Part shown: positions 1-8,951 of the stretch, piece after piece
How positions within the stretch are numbered: the first letter of the stretch is position 1
Layout: every line of letters starts with the position of its first letter
Assembly (NCBI RefSeq): GCF_000306255.2
Contig: NZ_AKWY02000024.1
Span: forward strand, 12,501-76,500
DNA: 64,000 nucleotides
Reading direction: 5' to 3'
From: Leptospira noguchii serovar Panama str. CZ214
GTDB lineage: Bacteria > Spirochaetota > Leptospiria > Leptospirales > Leptospiraceae
Notes under the pieces: model-generated
Databases searched by the model: none
Seen by the model: the letters and a program-made list of their open reading frames with translations, nothing else
What the model was told of the DNA's origin: nothing
Made by a program: the position numbers and the translations under genes

Positions 1-1135
1 AGGACACATTTAATGATTCCGTCAATCTTTGCATGTTATTAGATTGATTCAGAATCTCTAAAAGATCCTCACCAACCCACGTAATCCATTGAAAAAATGC
101 TTTCGCTTTTCTATCATCATTTTCATGCCAACGATCGGCAAAATTTTCCTCAGGATTTACAGGATTTAAAATTGTCCATATACCATTAGGATTTTTTTGA
201 ATGAGTTTCTTATCTAAATAATGCTCTTCATTTAAAGATCGAGACATGAGTCGTGAATAAAATCTAAGATTATCGATTATTGATTTTAAAGCTGCATAAG
301 TGTCCATTTCACCGTTATAAGATAACGCAGAAAGAGTCGTTATTATTATTGAAATCGGTTTATCCGATTCGAACTCACTCTTAGCAAATCTTTGATCCCT
401 GTGTCGTTTAAGTATCTGAATTGCCCTTTGTAACGGTGTTTTGATCAATGCATTGGGAATGTCTGAATCGGAATTAAAAATTAAATCATTCTCCTTTAGC
501 AAAGTTTTTCTTTGAACCGGTGCTAATATTTCAAACGCTTTTCTATTCACAGATGAAAACCATTCTGCATAACCATCCGGATTACTTGACAACCAATTAT
601 ATTCACTATTTTTCTTATCAGTAATCGCAATTGCTAAATTCGCAATTTCATTTGGAACTCCAAGAGAACGAATTGTTTCCTTCTTGCTTTCTGCTTCAAA
701 AGTGGCGGGCAGAATATCCATATGAAAACCGATTCCGTCCTGCTCTGCATAATTCAATGTCCAGCATCTCTTTCCTTCATCGTCCAGTAGTTTTGAATAC
801 GTCTCACTTTCATCCAAACGGTCTTTTATTGCCATTTTCAAATCGTATGGCGTTGTCGAATTCTTAATAGATTGAACTTCACAAACCAGATCTATATCAT
901 AATCCGATTCTTCCTGATTTTTCAGCGGACGAACAACAGTCCCTAAACGAAAGGAACCCTGCATATAAATTCTTAACTTAAAAAGTAAAGGTTGATTTTG
1001 AGAATTTTGAAACCAGCGTGAAACAGAATCAAATCTATCTAGTGCTTGCTTATATTTGCTTGGGGAAATATCAAGACTATTCGAAATATTTTCCAATAGT
1101 TGATTGTATTTTTCTTTCATTTCATCCAACATCAT
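1..1135 (-). CDS. CBASS CD-NTase (cyclic oligonucleotide synthase), 3' end cut by window edge
   Basis: Nucleotidyltransferase of the CD-NTase type, which makes a cyclic di- or trinucleotide alarm signal during phage infection. I translated the open minus-strand frame from ATG at 1135 (an ATG at 1132 is also possible); about 378 codons run to the window edge without a stop. The pol-beta fold signature is clear: helix and G-S motif (MQGSFRLGTVVRP, G60-S61), the metal-binding pair in SDYDIDLVC (D80, D82) and a third aspartate in GFHMDILPA (D140). RBS AAAGGA lies just upstream. The gene starts 12 nt after the stop of the peptidase-like gene, so it is the distal gene of the operon seen here. The family length (about 380-400 aa) suggests only a few residues are missing, but a further effector gene could lie beyond the edge. 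The product cannot be told from sequence. The class is confident; the exact clade is not. Confidence 0.88.
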   Translation of the reverse strand, partial: MMLDEMKEKYNQLLENISNSLDISPSKYKQALDRFDSVSRWFQNSQNQPLLFKLRIYMQGSFRLGTVVRPLKNQEESDYDIDLVCEVQSIKNSTTPYDLKMAIKDRLDESETYSKLLDDEGKRCWTLNYAEQDGIGFHMDILPATFEAESKKETIRSLGVPNEIANLAIAITDKKNSEYNWLSSNPDGYAEWFSSVNRKAFEILAPVQRKTLLKENDLIFNSDSDIPNALIKTPLQRAIQILKRHRDQRFAKSEFESDKPISIIITTLSALSYNGEMDTYAALKSIIDNLRFYSRLMSRSLNEEHYLDKKLIQKNPNGIWTILNPVNPEENFADRWHENDDRKAKAFFQWITWVGEDLLEILNQSNNMQRLTESLNVS

Positions 1136-1147
1136 TCTTTTCCTTTA

Positions 1148-1972
1148 TTAGTATTTCATTGTTGAAAAAATTCTATTTATTGTTTCTTTAAACTTTTCAA
1201 ATTCCTTAAGTTTAAGATATTTAACCAGATCAGAACCTGTTGTATTATGATTACTTGAAAACCACTGAAGTTCATAATTATGATAGACAGCAATAAAAAT
1301 GTCATCCGCAGGGAAATTGAGATCAAATATAACTCTATCATTTCTCAAGTATTGGCGCGGACCTTTTACATTTACAATAGCGCTTGTAATAAATAGCCTA
1401 AGATAATCAGTTAAATTTTCTGATGATTTAGTTATTAAATTCAATAATGCAAAAGAAGAAAGAATACGTTCAAACCTTCTTCGTTCGATACGATTAGATG
1501 AAGAAGTTGATAGGAAGGACCAAATAGAATTGATCGAAATTTCCATTAAAGAGGTAAGAAAAGATGGATAATCTTTAACATTACTTGCAAAATGAATGCT
1601 TGTGTATTCGCATTCAGCTATCAATGCAAACAAATCCGCATCTCGATCTACTGCTGCAATTACTTCTGGAAATTGGCTAATACCGTCGGATAAGGGGACA
1701 GCCATTTGTTGAGATATATGAAATAGCTCATGAAATAAAAATAGTCTCATCCCTCTCAAAATTTCATTTGCTGGATGCTTTAGACGAATCAATCCTAATA
1801 GCAAATTCTCTGGAATTTGCCACTGCCTCTTACTTTCATTATAAAATGCATTGTCAACATTCTGAGTATCGTATTTATAAGCAGCAATATGACTTGAATT
1901 AATCTCCGAAATTTTTTTGGTAAATTTATTCTTAATTGGTAATGCTACTTCTGGACTAACGTCACGCAGAAT
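1148..1972 (-). CDS. HExxH metallopeptidase-like protein between SAVED and CD-NTase genes
   Basis: Putative zinc-peptidase effector or regulator of the CBASS operon. The motif FHELFHIS gives HExxH. About 20 residues later comes VDRDADLFALIAE, which resembles the ExxANxFA segment of ImmA/IrrE-type gluzincins with aspartate in place of glutamate. The C-terminal 150 residues are not recognised. The start is unusual. The frame is open from the SAVED stop (2012-2014) with no ATG, GTG or TTG until TTG at 1804, yet the stretch between looks coding. AAGGAG at 1979-1984 sits 6 nt before an ATT codon at 1970-1972, so I place the start there (274 aa). Alternatives are TTG at 1804 (218 aa) or an ancestral SAVED-peptidase fusion broken by the TAA. 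The role is inferred from context. Confidence 0.65.
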   Translation of the reverse strand: MLRDVSPEVALPIKNKFTKKISEINSSHIAAYKYDTQNVDNAFYNESKRQWQIPENLLLGLIRLKHPANEILRGMRLFLFHELFHISQQMAVPLSDGISQFPEVIAAVDRDADLFALIAECEYTSIHFASNVKDYPSFLTSLMEISINSIWSFLSTSSSNRIERRRFERILSSFALLNLITKSSENLTDYLRLFITSAIVNVKGPRQYLRNDRVIFDLNFPADDIFIAVYHNYELQWFSSNHNTTGSDLVKYLKLKEFEKFKETINRIFSTMKY

Positions 1973-2011
1973 ATTCCACTCCTTCTCTCTGATTGACTTT
2001 AAAAATGGAAA

Positions 2012-2872
2012 TTACCGATCTTCACAATCAATTGCAAACTGACTCTTTAGTTCTAAAATTAATTTGGCCTCGTCATCATTCTTTTCAATTCTTTGCTCCG
2101 ATTCTTCGAAGCAAATTGCCGGTTGAAAAAGGTACTTATTATTTTTCGTATAATGATAAGTCTGTATTTTACAATGAACTGTTGGACTCCATTTTGACCC
2201 CAAAAGGAAACTTGTACCGCAAGGAATAGATGCAAAAAAATGTATAGTCTCGCATTTTGGAATAAATTCATTTATAGTATTCAACGCTGTAAGAAAATGT
2301 TGCGAAAGTAATTCATTTGAATTGATAGATGATAAACCATCAGGATCCATTTGGGTTAAGCTAATTGAAATTGTCCTTAAAGCATTCGGAAATAACTTTT
2401 CAATTTCTTTCCTATTGATCTCATAGGATGTTTCAATTATCAAAACAACATCTCCGGATATCGGAAACTTTTCTATAGGAAGACCTTCTACTTTAAATTG
2501 AGGGAAAGAATCTAAATTTTGAATCCCCCATTTTTTGGTTTCGTGATTTCTATTATATACTTTTATTTGATGTAGGTTTGAAGCAAATTGGGACCCAAGA
2601 TAAAAAGCGGATGGTATTGAAGTTAATCCAAAATAATGAATTTCAGTTTCACGCCCCCCTTTTATTTTTTCTTTAATTTGCCTTCCTGCTTCCAGCAATA
2701 TTTGATTTTCTTTACCCCAATCCATCGATTCCCAATTTTCAAGAGAGACTTGATCAGCTTCAATAAAGTGCGTTTCAAAAAATGGATCAGAGTTTTGAAA
2801 TTCACGAAGAACATGCTCCTTATCAATCGTAACGAGCCTTCCATCTATTAATATAAGTTTATCCAATGTCAC
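2012..2872 (-). CDS. SAVED-domain protein (cyclic-oligonucleotide sensor)
   Basis: SAVED domains bind the cyclic nucleotide made by a CD-NTase and then activate an effector, often by oligomerising. The protein is 286 aa and the SAVED-like part fills most of it. The two halves show the family's repeated pattern: EIHYFGLTSIPSAFYLG near residue 80, then VYNRNHETKKW; and TIHFFASIPCGTSFLLG near residue 210, then KIQTYHYTKNN. No nuclease, TIR or transmembrane effector domain is attached, unlike Cap4-type fusions, so the effector is probably a neighbour (HExxH or LRAT-like gene). The start is GTG at 2872, 15 nt after the KTSC gene. The TAA at 2012 is in the same frame as the peptidase gene, so a single codon separates them. 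Assignment is by motif pattern and CD-NTase linkage. Confidence 0.8.
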   Translation of the reverse strand: MTLDKLILIDGRLVTIDKEHVLREFQNSDPFFETHFIEADQVSLENWESMDWGKENQILLEAGRQIKEKIKGGRETEIHYFGLTSIPSAFYLGSQFASNLHQIKVYNRNHETKKWGIQNLDSFPQFKVEGLPIEKFPISGDVVLIIETSYEINRKEIEKLFPNALRTISISLTQMDPDGLSSINSNELLSQHFLTALNTINEFIPKCETIHFFASIPCGTSFLLGSKWSPTVHCKIQTYHYTKNNKYLFQPAICFEESEQRIEKNDDEAKLILELKSQFAIDCEDR

Positions 2873-2887
2873 GTCAACATTTACCTA

Positions 2888-3097
2888 TCAAACTTTACGG
2901 TAAGAAAACCGATCTTTAATGTTCTGATGAAAGAATTTTCCATGCGAACCTGCGCTAAGTAAGCTTTGGTAAACGCTTTGTGGAACCCCCGCATACTGGT
3001 AGACTTCACTGCCTTTAAACTCAATTTCTAAAGTTGAAGTATATGGATCATATCCGACAGACCGTAGATCACTTGAACTAACATAGGTTCGATTCAT
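2888..3097 (-). CDS. KTSC-domain small protein
   Basis: A 69-residue protein that is almost entirely a KTSC domain: VSSSDLRSVGYDPYTSTLEI, then FKGSEVYQYAGVP, VYQSLLSAGSHGKFF and a C-terminal FSYRKV. KTSC domains are small beta-rich modules of unknown biochemistry, found alone or attached to tRNA synthetase-like and phage or mobile-element proteins. ATG at 3097 lies one base after the stop of the LRAT-like gene, so translation is probably coupled. The next gene starts 15 nt downstream. Position in the operon suggests it works with the SAVED/peptidase pair, perhaps as adaptor, substrate or inhibitor; that is inference. Confidence 0.75.
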   Translation of the reverse strand: MNRTYVSSSDLRSVGYDPYTSTLEIEFKGSEVYQYAGVPQSVYQSLLSAGSHGKFFHQNIKDRFSYRKV

Positions 3098-3098
3098 G

Positions 3099-3509
3099 TT
3101 AATATTTCCTTTGATTATTTTTGAGAACTAAAGCTAAACCAATTAAAGACAGAGCACAAAGAAATTGTAAATCAGGTGACTCGACTTTATTGTGAGCGGC
3201 CCAATTTGTAAAGTGCTGACAATTAGAGTAGAAAGGATTATAGGGAATACCGATTTTAGAAATCGCTCGATTTACAACCTCGGTTTGCGGCAAAGACGGA
3301 GCTTCGGCGGTAAATTTTTGGCCTTGGCAAAAATCTTCTAAAGTGATGAATCTAACTCCATCTGAAATTTGACTTTCAGCGACCCAAAGAGTACCAGATT
3401 CATCTGCACCGATAAAAATCCCAGTGTGGGTAATAAAATATCCTTTTGAACGCTTTAAAACGTAACCTGAGATTCGAGTTTGCTGAAACTTATATTTGAG
3501 ATCTTCCAT
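3099..3509 (-). CDS. LRAT/NlpC-P60-like cysteine hydrolase or acyltransferase with C-terminal membrane helix
   Basis: First gene of the CBASS-type operon, 136 aa. The H-box HTGIFIG (H28) and the motif YSNCQHFTNWA (N96-C97-x-H-F) are the signature of LRAT-type proteins, circularly permuted relatives of NlpC/P60 papain-fold enzymes that act on acyl or amide bonds. Residues 115-130 are hydrophobic (LQFLCALSLIGLALVL), so the protein is probably anchored to a membrane by its tail, as in HRAS-like phospholipases. Such an enzyme could damage lipids once activated, which would fit an abortive-infection effector; this is inference. It starts at ATG 3509, about 20 nt after the predicted transcription start. 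Confidence 0.7.
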   Translation of the reverse strand: MEDLKYKFQQTRISGYVLKRSKGYFITHTGIFIGADESGTLWVAESQISDGVRFITLEDFCQGQKFTAEAPSLPQTEVVNRAISKIGIPYNPFYSNCQHFTNWAAHNKVESPDLQFLCALSLIGLALVLKNNQRKY

Positions 3510-3536
3510 TTTGGGCTACCCTATGACTTCTTAAGG

Positions 3537-3565
3537 AGTATACTGAAATTTACTTGATAATCAAG
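3537..3565 (-). promoter_or_regulatory. Promoter and palindromic operator candidate of the CBASS-type operon
   Basis: Read on the minus strand: -35 TTGATT (3564-3559), 16-bp spacer, -10 TATACT (3542-3537), with the first ATG at 3509. A perfect 13-bp palindrome CTTGATAATCAAG (3553-3565) covers the -35 box, so a repressor bound there would block RNA polymerase. The divergent HTH-ImmA/IrrE protein at 3,824 is the obvious candidate. Sequence pattern only. Confidence 0.55.
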
Positions 3566-3823
3566 CAATTTTTTCGTGTATTACTTTACTTTTTTATATT
3601 TTTTTGCTTTAGAATTTACCATTCTCCCGATAATTCTAATAGAATTTTGAGAACAAGTATCAATTCTTTAAATAATTCGGTAAGGCCCAAAAACGTAAGA
3701 AAATAATAGTAATCTTCGAATTGGATGCTTGAATCATGACCAAAAAATTATTTTGAAATTATTGCATTCAATGTCGCATTAAATTCCATTGAAGACTTAA
3801 TCAATCAGGGTAGAATAAAAACT

Positions 3824-4945
3824 ATGAAAAGGAAATTTCTTGGATTTCGCCTCAAAGAAGCGCGTGAAATAAAGAATTTAACGTTATCCGATATTGCCGA
3901 TTATTTAAAGATAACAAAACAAGCTGTATCACAATATGAATCTGATAATTCTCAACCAAATCAAAATCGAATCCATGAATTGATTAAATTTCTCGAATTA
4001 CCGCCACAATATTTTTCGAAAGAAAGACCATTTTTAGAAAGTCAGATTGGAGTACCAAATTTTAGAAAGCTGCCGACAGCCACAAAGTCTGCAAGAGAAA
4101 TAGTCAAAATAAAAGCTCTTTGGTTTGCGGAAGCTACTTACACATTAAAGAACTATATTAATTTTCCTTCACTTGATTTACCAAATTTTAACATCCCTGC
4201 GGACGTCTACGGTTTAAAAAATCATCAGTTAGAAGAATATGCGAATGCTCTGAGAAAGCATTGGGATCTCGGCGTCGGCCCTATTGATAATATGGTCAAT
4301 TTATTAGAAAATAAGGGCGTCTTTGTTTCAAGATTTAACTTTGATAAGCAACTTGACGCCTTCTCTATTATAATTGATCAAGATGCGTTTGTAATTCTTG
4401 GAAACGTGGAAACTACTTATTTTCGTTCAAGATTAGATGCTGCTCATGAATTAGGCCATTTGATTTTACACAGTAGATTAAATTTAGAAGACCTTGAAAA
4501 TCCAATAATTCATGCTTTAATTGAAAAACAAGCTTTCGACTTTGGCTCAGCTTTCCTACTTCCCCATGATACATTTCGAAAAGAATTTTTAAGCTTAGAT
4601 ATTAAATATCTAATTGAATTAAAAAAAAGATGGAACGTATCGATCCAGGCAATGGTAATGAGAGCATATTCGCTTGGCCTAATTTCCGCTTCACAGAAAA
4701 ATTATTTTTTTCGCGGATTCGCACCTTATCGCAAAAAAGAACCTCTCGATGACGAGTATTCGGTAGAAAACCCAACGCTTTTTAAAAGAGCCTTAACTAT
4801 GTTAAAAAACGATAAGCATCAATATATACAGGATATTTTTGATGAATTAGCTTATGACGATAATACGATCGTTGATTTATTGGGCATAGATTCGGAGTTC
4901 TTCAAAGCTCCTAAAATAAATTTTTCAGATATTAGTATCAAATAG
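3824..4945 (+). CDS. HTH (Xre) - ImmA/IrrE zinc-peptidase fusion regulator
   Basis: A 373-residue protein. Residues about 5-60 form an Xre-type helix-turn-helix (LSDIADYLKITKQAVSQYE). Residues about 150-260 form an ImmA/IrrE (M78) metallopeptidase with AAHELGHLILH (HELGH at 208-212) and the downstream segment EKQAFDFGSAFLLP. Proteins of this architecture act as repressors or as proteases that cleave a repressor after stress. It is divergent from the CBASS operon across 314 bp. In CapH/CapP-controlled CBASS systems an HTH repressor and an ImmA/IrrE-like protease are separate proteins; here both activities could be in one chain. The family call is strong; control of the neighbouring operon is inferred. 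Confidence 0.85.
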   Translation: MKRKFLGFRLKEAREIKNLTLSDIADYLKITKQAVSQYESDNSQPNQNRIHELIKFLELPPQYFSKERPFLESQIGVPNFRKLPTATKSAREIVKIKALWFAEATYTLKNYINFPSLDLPNFNIPADVYGLKNHQLEEYANALRKHWDLGVGPIDNMVNLLENKGVFVSRFNFDKQLDAFSIIIDQDAFVILGNVETTYFRSRLDAAHELGHLILHSRLNLEDLENPIIHALIEKQAFDFGSAFLLPHDTFRKEFLSLDIKYLIELKKRWNVSIQAMVMRAYSLGLISASQKNYFFRGFAPYRKKEPLDDEYSVENPTLFKRALTMLKNDKHQYIQDIFDELAYDDNTIVDLLGIDSEFFKAPKINFSDISIK

Positions 4946-5017
4946 GCTTCGAGCCCTTATAAACATTACTATAAAAAATACGATCGATGAACTACGTCGG
5001 TATAAAACCATATTTCC

Positions 5018-5212
5018 CTAATCGTCGTTAATCATCGAAGAATCTTCTCTGACTTTAGAATACTGAATTCGTCTCTGATTATTTTCAGACCAAACAATCC
5101 ATGGTATCTTTTCTAATCTATAAAACTTGGCTTTATTATTCCTAAAACATAAATCCCAATCCGTAAACTCTCGCTCTGAAACCTTAAAATCACTTCTTAA
5201 CATTCTTAAATT
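5018..5212 (-). pseudogene. 3' fragment of IS1595-passenger-type gene, interrupted by the IS3-type element
   Basis: The 61-residue fragment with SEREFTDWDLCFRNNKAKFYRL matches the C-terminus of the intact protein at 14,577-15,230 (EREFSDWDLCFRFNRARLRR). Its upstream part continues on the other side of the IS3-type insertion, where 6,450 to about 6,535 aligns base by base with the codons for KTWVQAARRNYLRM of the intact copy, with two extra bases. A broken passenger gene carrying a later insertion. Confidence 0.7.
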
Positions 5213-5242
5213 AGCCTAGTCACGGTTAATTGGACACATTTT

Positions 5243-6090
<848 letters not shown>

Positions 6091-6094
<4 letters not shown>

Positions 6095-6391
6095 TCGGGA
6101 TTTTGTTCTCTCGAAAGCATGGCTGCAAACTTTTTTAGGATAGCGTTCTCTTCCTTGAGTTTCTGATTTTCCTTCCGTAGTTTTTTCAGTTCTTCGATCT
6201 CTTTTAACTGCTTATCCGTTGGTGGATTTTGTTGTTCCGACTTCTTCAAGTTTTCTGTTCTTCCATTGTCGTAACACAAAATAACTGATTCCCAATGACT
6301 CGGCGACTTCTTTTATCGTAAACGATCCTGAAAGCGTTCGCTTTACTGCTTGTTCTTTAAACTCCGGAGAGTATTTTCCTTTTTTATTCAT
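6091..6391 (-). pseudogene. IS3-family OrfA, frameshifted
   Basis: The HTH protein begins at ATG 6391 (MNKKGKYSPEFKEQAVKRT, then SGSFTIKEVAESLGIS) and reads LRQWKN before leaving frame near 6,255. The leucine-zipper half (KEIEELKKLRKENQKLKEEN, then LKKFAAMLSREQNPD) is in another frame. One inserted base, or two lost, would explain it. The IS copy is probably not autonomous unless the shift is bypassed. Confidence 0.7.
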
Positions 6392-6649
6392 TTTTCATCT
6401 TTACCTCTATTTGCTGAGAAAAAGGTGTCCGTTTTTACGTAACTAGGTTATTCTTAAATTCCTTTTTTTAAAGCATTAGGACTTCAAGTTTTCCTAAAGC
6501 ATCGAATAAAATTTTCAAATTGAATTGCATTCCATATTAGTAACCTATTCACAGAAAATTTTATATTTGTTTAATTAGTTTATACTATTCGAAACTTCGA
6601 CACCAAAATAAAAGTTAAACTAAGTCTTCCGATATTTTCAATAATCTCC

Positions 6650-6850
6650 TTCATATAAACTTTGTCCGTTCCAACCTCGTTAAATTCCTCTCAATACAAT
6701 CCTCCCAAGGATTTACACTCAATCTTCGGAGCTTCGCCCTATTAAATCGAAAGCACAAATCCTAATCAGAAAATTCACGCTCAGGAATATCGTAATCAGT
6801 TTGCAACGTCCTAAGATAATTTCGACGAGCGGCTTGGACCCAAGTCTTCA
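6650..6850 (-). pseudogene. Second decayed copy of the passenger-gene C-terminus
   Basis: The minus strand reads ESLMKTWVQAARRNYLRTLQ, then DIPEREFSD-stop-DLCFRFNRAKLRRLSVNP. It is nearly identical to the end of the intact protein at 14,577-15,230, with the tryptophan of FSDWDL changed to a TAG stop. The upstream part of the gene is absent. Together with 5,018-5,212 this makes two relics of one family in tandem, same strand. Confidence 0.75.
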
Positions 6851-6972
6851 TCAAAGACTCTCTAAATTTCCAATGATATCGCGGACACAATAATTTATCC
6901 GAATAAATTCTATATGAATTTTTCGTAATTCTAGCACATTTTTAGATAGCATTTTTCTTGATAAAATTCAAA

Positions 6973-7785
6973 TCAAGATTTCGCACTACCAATCAAAGTT
7001 TTAATAGCAATTACATCCTCATCAACAAGATCGAACCATTCGCCTTTTATCCTTTTATGCGCAAACTTTTTATGAATCTTTTTCTCTAAAGAGCGGTAAT
7101 TTTTTAACTTTTCCGAATATATAATTTTAAGCTGACTTGACGTAGATGTTTGCAGGTTTTGAAACCTTGCTTCAACATCTTTAGTAATTCCAATTTTATA
7201 ATGCCTATCATCTGAAATGATATAGATAAAACCCTCAGCCATCAATTCCTGATTTTTAGATTTAAGGCGTCGGCTTTCCGCATTTTTTTTATATATCTGA
7301 TGAACAACTTTAGTACGATTTTCTCCACTTAATTCCAAAAAAATATCATACACCAACCAACAATATTTTTTTGGTAGTCCATATTCATCAATAAGCTGAT
7401 CAAAATCCCATGCACCGTCTCCATTGAGTATCTTTTCAATCATAGGTAGCTCTTCGTTTTTAAGAAACGAATCAAACTCATTGATTAATACATTTTCTAT
7501 ATTAAACGCCCCGCCCCGAAAATTGATATAAACCAGATGAAGAAACGTATTAATTAAAAACCACTCTGGCACAATGTCTATACCAGTTTCCGCATAATAT
7601 TCAAATACAAAAACCTGGTCGTCCAAAGGCATTTCAACATTGAATGCTTTCGAATAATAATCCCCTCCTCTATTCTTGATACTTGTCAGAATTTTAATTA
7701 TGTCGGAACGCTTTAATTTTATTGCTTTTTCTTTATTTATTTTGCGAGATAAAAAACTTACCACCAACTTTAATTTACTAATCAT
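6973..7785 (-). CDS. Protein with C-terminal T5orf172/GIY-YIG-like domain
   Basis: 270 aa. The last 90 residues (GFIYIISDDRHYKIGITKDV, then RFQNLQTSTSS, a SLEKKIHKKFAHKRIKGEWF stretch and a terminal VDED) match the T5orf172/MUG113 branch of GIY-YIG nucleases, with Y-I-I in place of GIY and YKIGIT in place of YIG. The first 175 residues are not recognised. The gene follows a small zinc-ribbon protein by 71 nt and a DUF5677-like gene, all on the minus strand, so the three may be one operon. Nuclease function is inferred from the fold family. Confidence 0.75.
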   Translation of the reverse strand: MISKLKLVVSFLSRKINKEKAIKLKRSDIIKILTSIKNRGGDYYSKAFNVEMPLDDQVFVFEYYAETGIDIVPEWFLINTFLHLVYINFRGGAFNIENVLINEFDSFLKNEELPMIEKILNGDGAWDFDQLIDEYGLPKKYCWLVYDIFLELSGENRTKVVHQIYKKNAESRRLKSKNQELMAEGFIYIISDDRHYKIGITKDVEARFQNLQTSTSSQLKIIYSEKLKNYRSLEKKIHKKFAHKRIKGEWFDLVDEDVIAIKTLIGSAKS

Positions 7786-7856
7786 TTTTGTTACCGTTCA
7801 TCATTCACGCCTTCGCCAATACTTTCAGACTGTATTTCCTTCCAACAAAACTTTAC

Positions 7857-8024
7857 TTAATCTATAATTCCAGATTCTTCCGTTTTCAATCTGCACCAAT
7901 TACAAACAATCCTAAATAGCCAGTAATTTTCCTCTCTTATAAATCGTTTCTTTGTCTTAATGCCATACCAATGCTTACAAGTAGGACAGGCTTGAATTTT
8001 AATATACGAAGTTAAGAATTTCAT
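7857..8024 (-). CDS. Small zinc-ribbon-like protein, 55 aa
   Basis: Found by translating from ATG 8024 to TAA 7857-7859: QACPTCKHWYGIK (C13, C16) and RIVCNWCRLKT (C41, C44) make a CxxC-x24-CxxC zinc ribbon. It lies 32 nt after the DUF5677-like gene and before the T5orf172 gene. There is no strong RBS. Small ribbons of this sort occur in phage and mobile-element operons; no function can be assigned. Confidence 0.6.
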   Translation of the reverse strand: MKFLTSYIKIQACPTCKHWYGIKTKKRFIREENYWLFRIVCNWCRLKTEESGIID

Positions 8025-8056
8025 ATTCTATAATTAGTTACCGACACTAAGAAATT

Positions 8057-8917
8057 TTAAATTGGCTCCTTAATTTCCAACTCATCTTGCTCATGCCTTT
8101 CGAGGATAATCCGTAATTCCTCAATGTACCCCTCTACTTGTTGACGAAGATCCGTATTCTCTAAATATGTCAAAACAGAAACAAACGAAGCGCAGGAGTA
8201 TATCAATGAGAATATCGATAAATAGAAGGCAAACGACATCTTTTGGTAATATACGTTTTCAAGAAGCCGTTTTTTAATTTCCAAAGGGTAAGAGCGAAAG
8301 AGAAGTATATTAAATATATCCTCGGATAAAGTATGAACTGAATTTGAAGCAGAAGCATATACAATGTGATAATAATATTCCTCTCCAATATCCCGGAATC
8401 GAGATTTAGCATCGGGCCACTCAGCAACCTTATCAGAGACTATATCGGGATTACTTTCAATATAATCATCAAATAAAGATATTTTTTTATCCGCGTGAGG
8501 AACAGCCTCCGGACGATTGAGCCTAATTGAATCATTCTTCCATTTTACAGCCTTTGCCTTCGTTTCAAACAGATAATGCTTTAATAGTGATTTTGCCCTA
8601 TCATTCTTTTCACAATTTAAGATATACCTGAGATTTACAGAATGCTCAATCGATATCCTTGACAATGCCTCCGCTGAACTGTAATGTGAACCTTCTAAAG
8701 CGATAATAATTTGTGAATTAAACTCGCATATTGCGTTGAGTATATACTTAGAAGTAACCTCCATAACACCATTTTTAAATAAATATTTTCTATCACCTCG
8801 AAAAGAATAATTCATTTTAACCAAATCTAAACTGATTCGAGCTAAGGTATCTAAATCCTTTTTGTGCGACAAATACGTTTCGTGAACTTGATTAATTTTA
8901 TTATAAACTTCATCCAT
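8057..8917 (-). CDS. DUF5677-like protein
   Basis: 286 aa, mostly helical. SSAEALSRISIEHSVNLRYI (residues about 80-100) and the following HYLFETKAKAVKWK, then YHIVYASASNSVHTLSEDIF, fit the DUF5677 pattern of conserved R, E and H in buried helices. Hydrophobic residues near the C-terminus (MSFAFYLSIFSLIYSCASFV) could be a membrane-associated helix. The ATG at 8917 has an AAGGA RBS. Its upstream region ends at the IS5-type element at 8,952, so the native promoter may have been displaced by the inversion. The family function is unknown; such genes are often found in genomic islands. Confidence 0.6.
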   Translation of the reverse strand: MDEVYNKINQVHETYLSHKKDLDTLARISLDLVKMNYSFRGDRKYLFKNGVMEVTSKYILNAICEFNSQIIIALEGSHYSSAEALSRISIEHSVNLRYILNCEKNDRAKSLLKHYLFETKAKAVKWKNDSIRLNRPEAVPHADKKISLFDDYIESNPDIVSDKVAEWPDAKSRFRDIGEEYYYHIVYASASNSVHTLSEDIFNILLFRSYPLEIKKRLLENVYYQKMSFAFYLSIFSLIYSCASFVSVLTYLENTDLRQQVEGYIEELRIILERHEQDELEIKEPI

Positions 8918-8951
8918 TAAAACATCCTTTTGTACGATACTATCCTACAAT

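Noticed and set aside
631..867. Plus-strand frame inside the CD-NTase gene
   Set aside because: Antisense to a strongly supported gene; no motif.
1993..2229. Plus-strand frame opposite the SAVED gene
   Set aside because: Shadow of the SAVED gene.
4946..4960. Terminator after the ImmA/IrrE gene (GGCTTCGAGCC)
   Set aside because: Only a 4-bp stem with no T-run; too weak to call.
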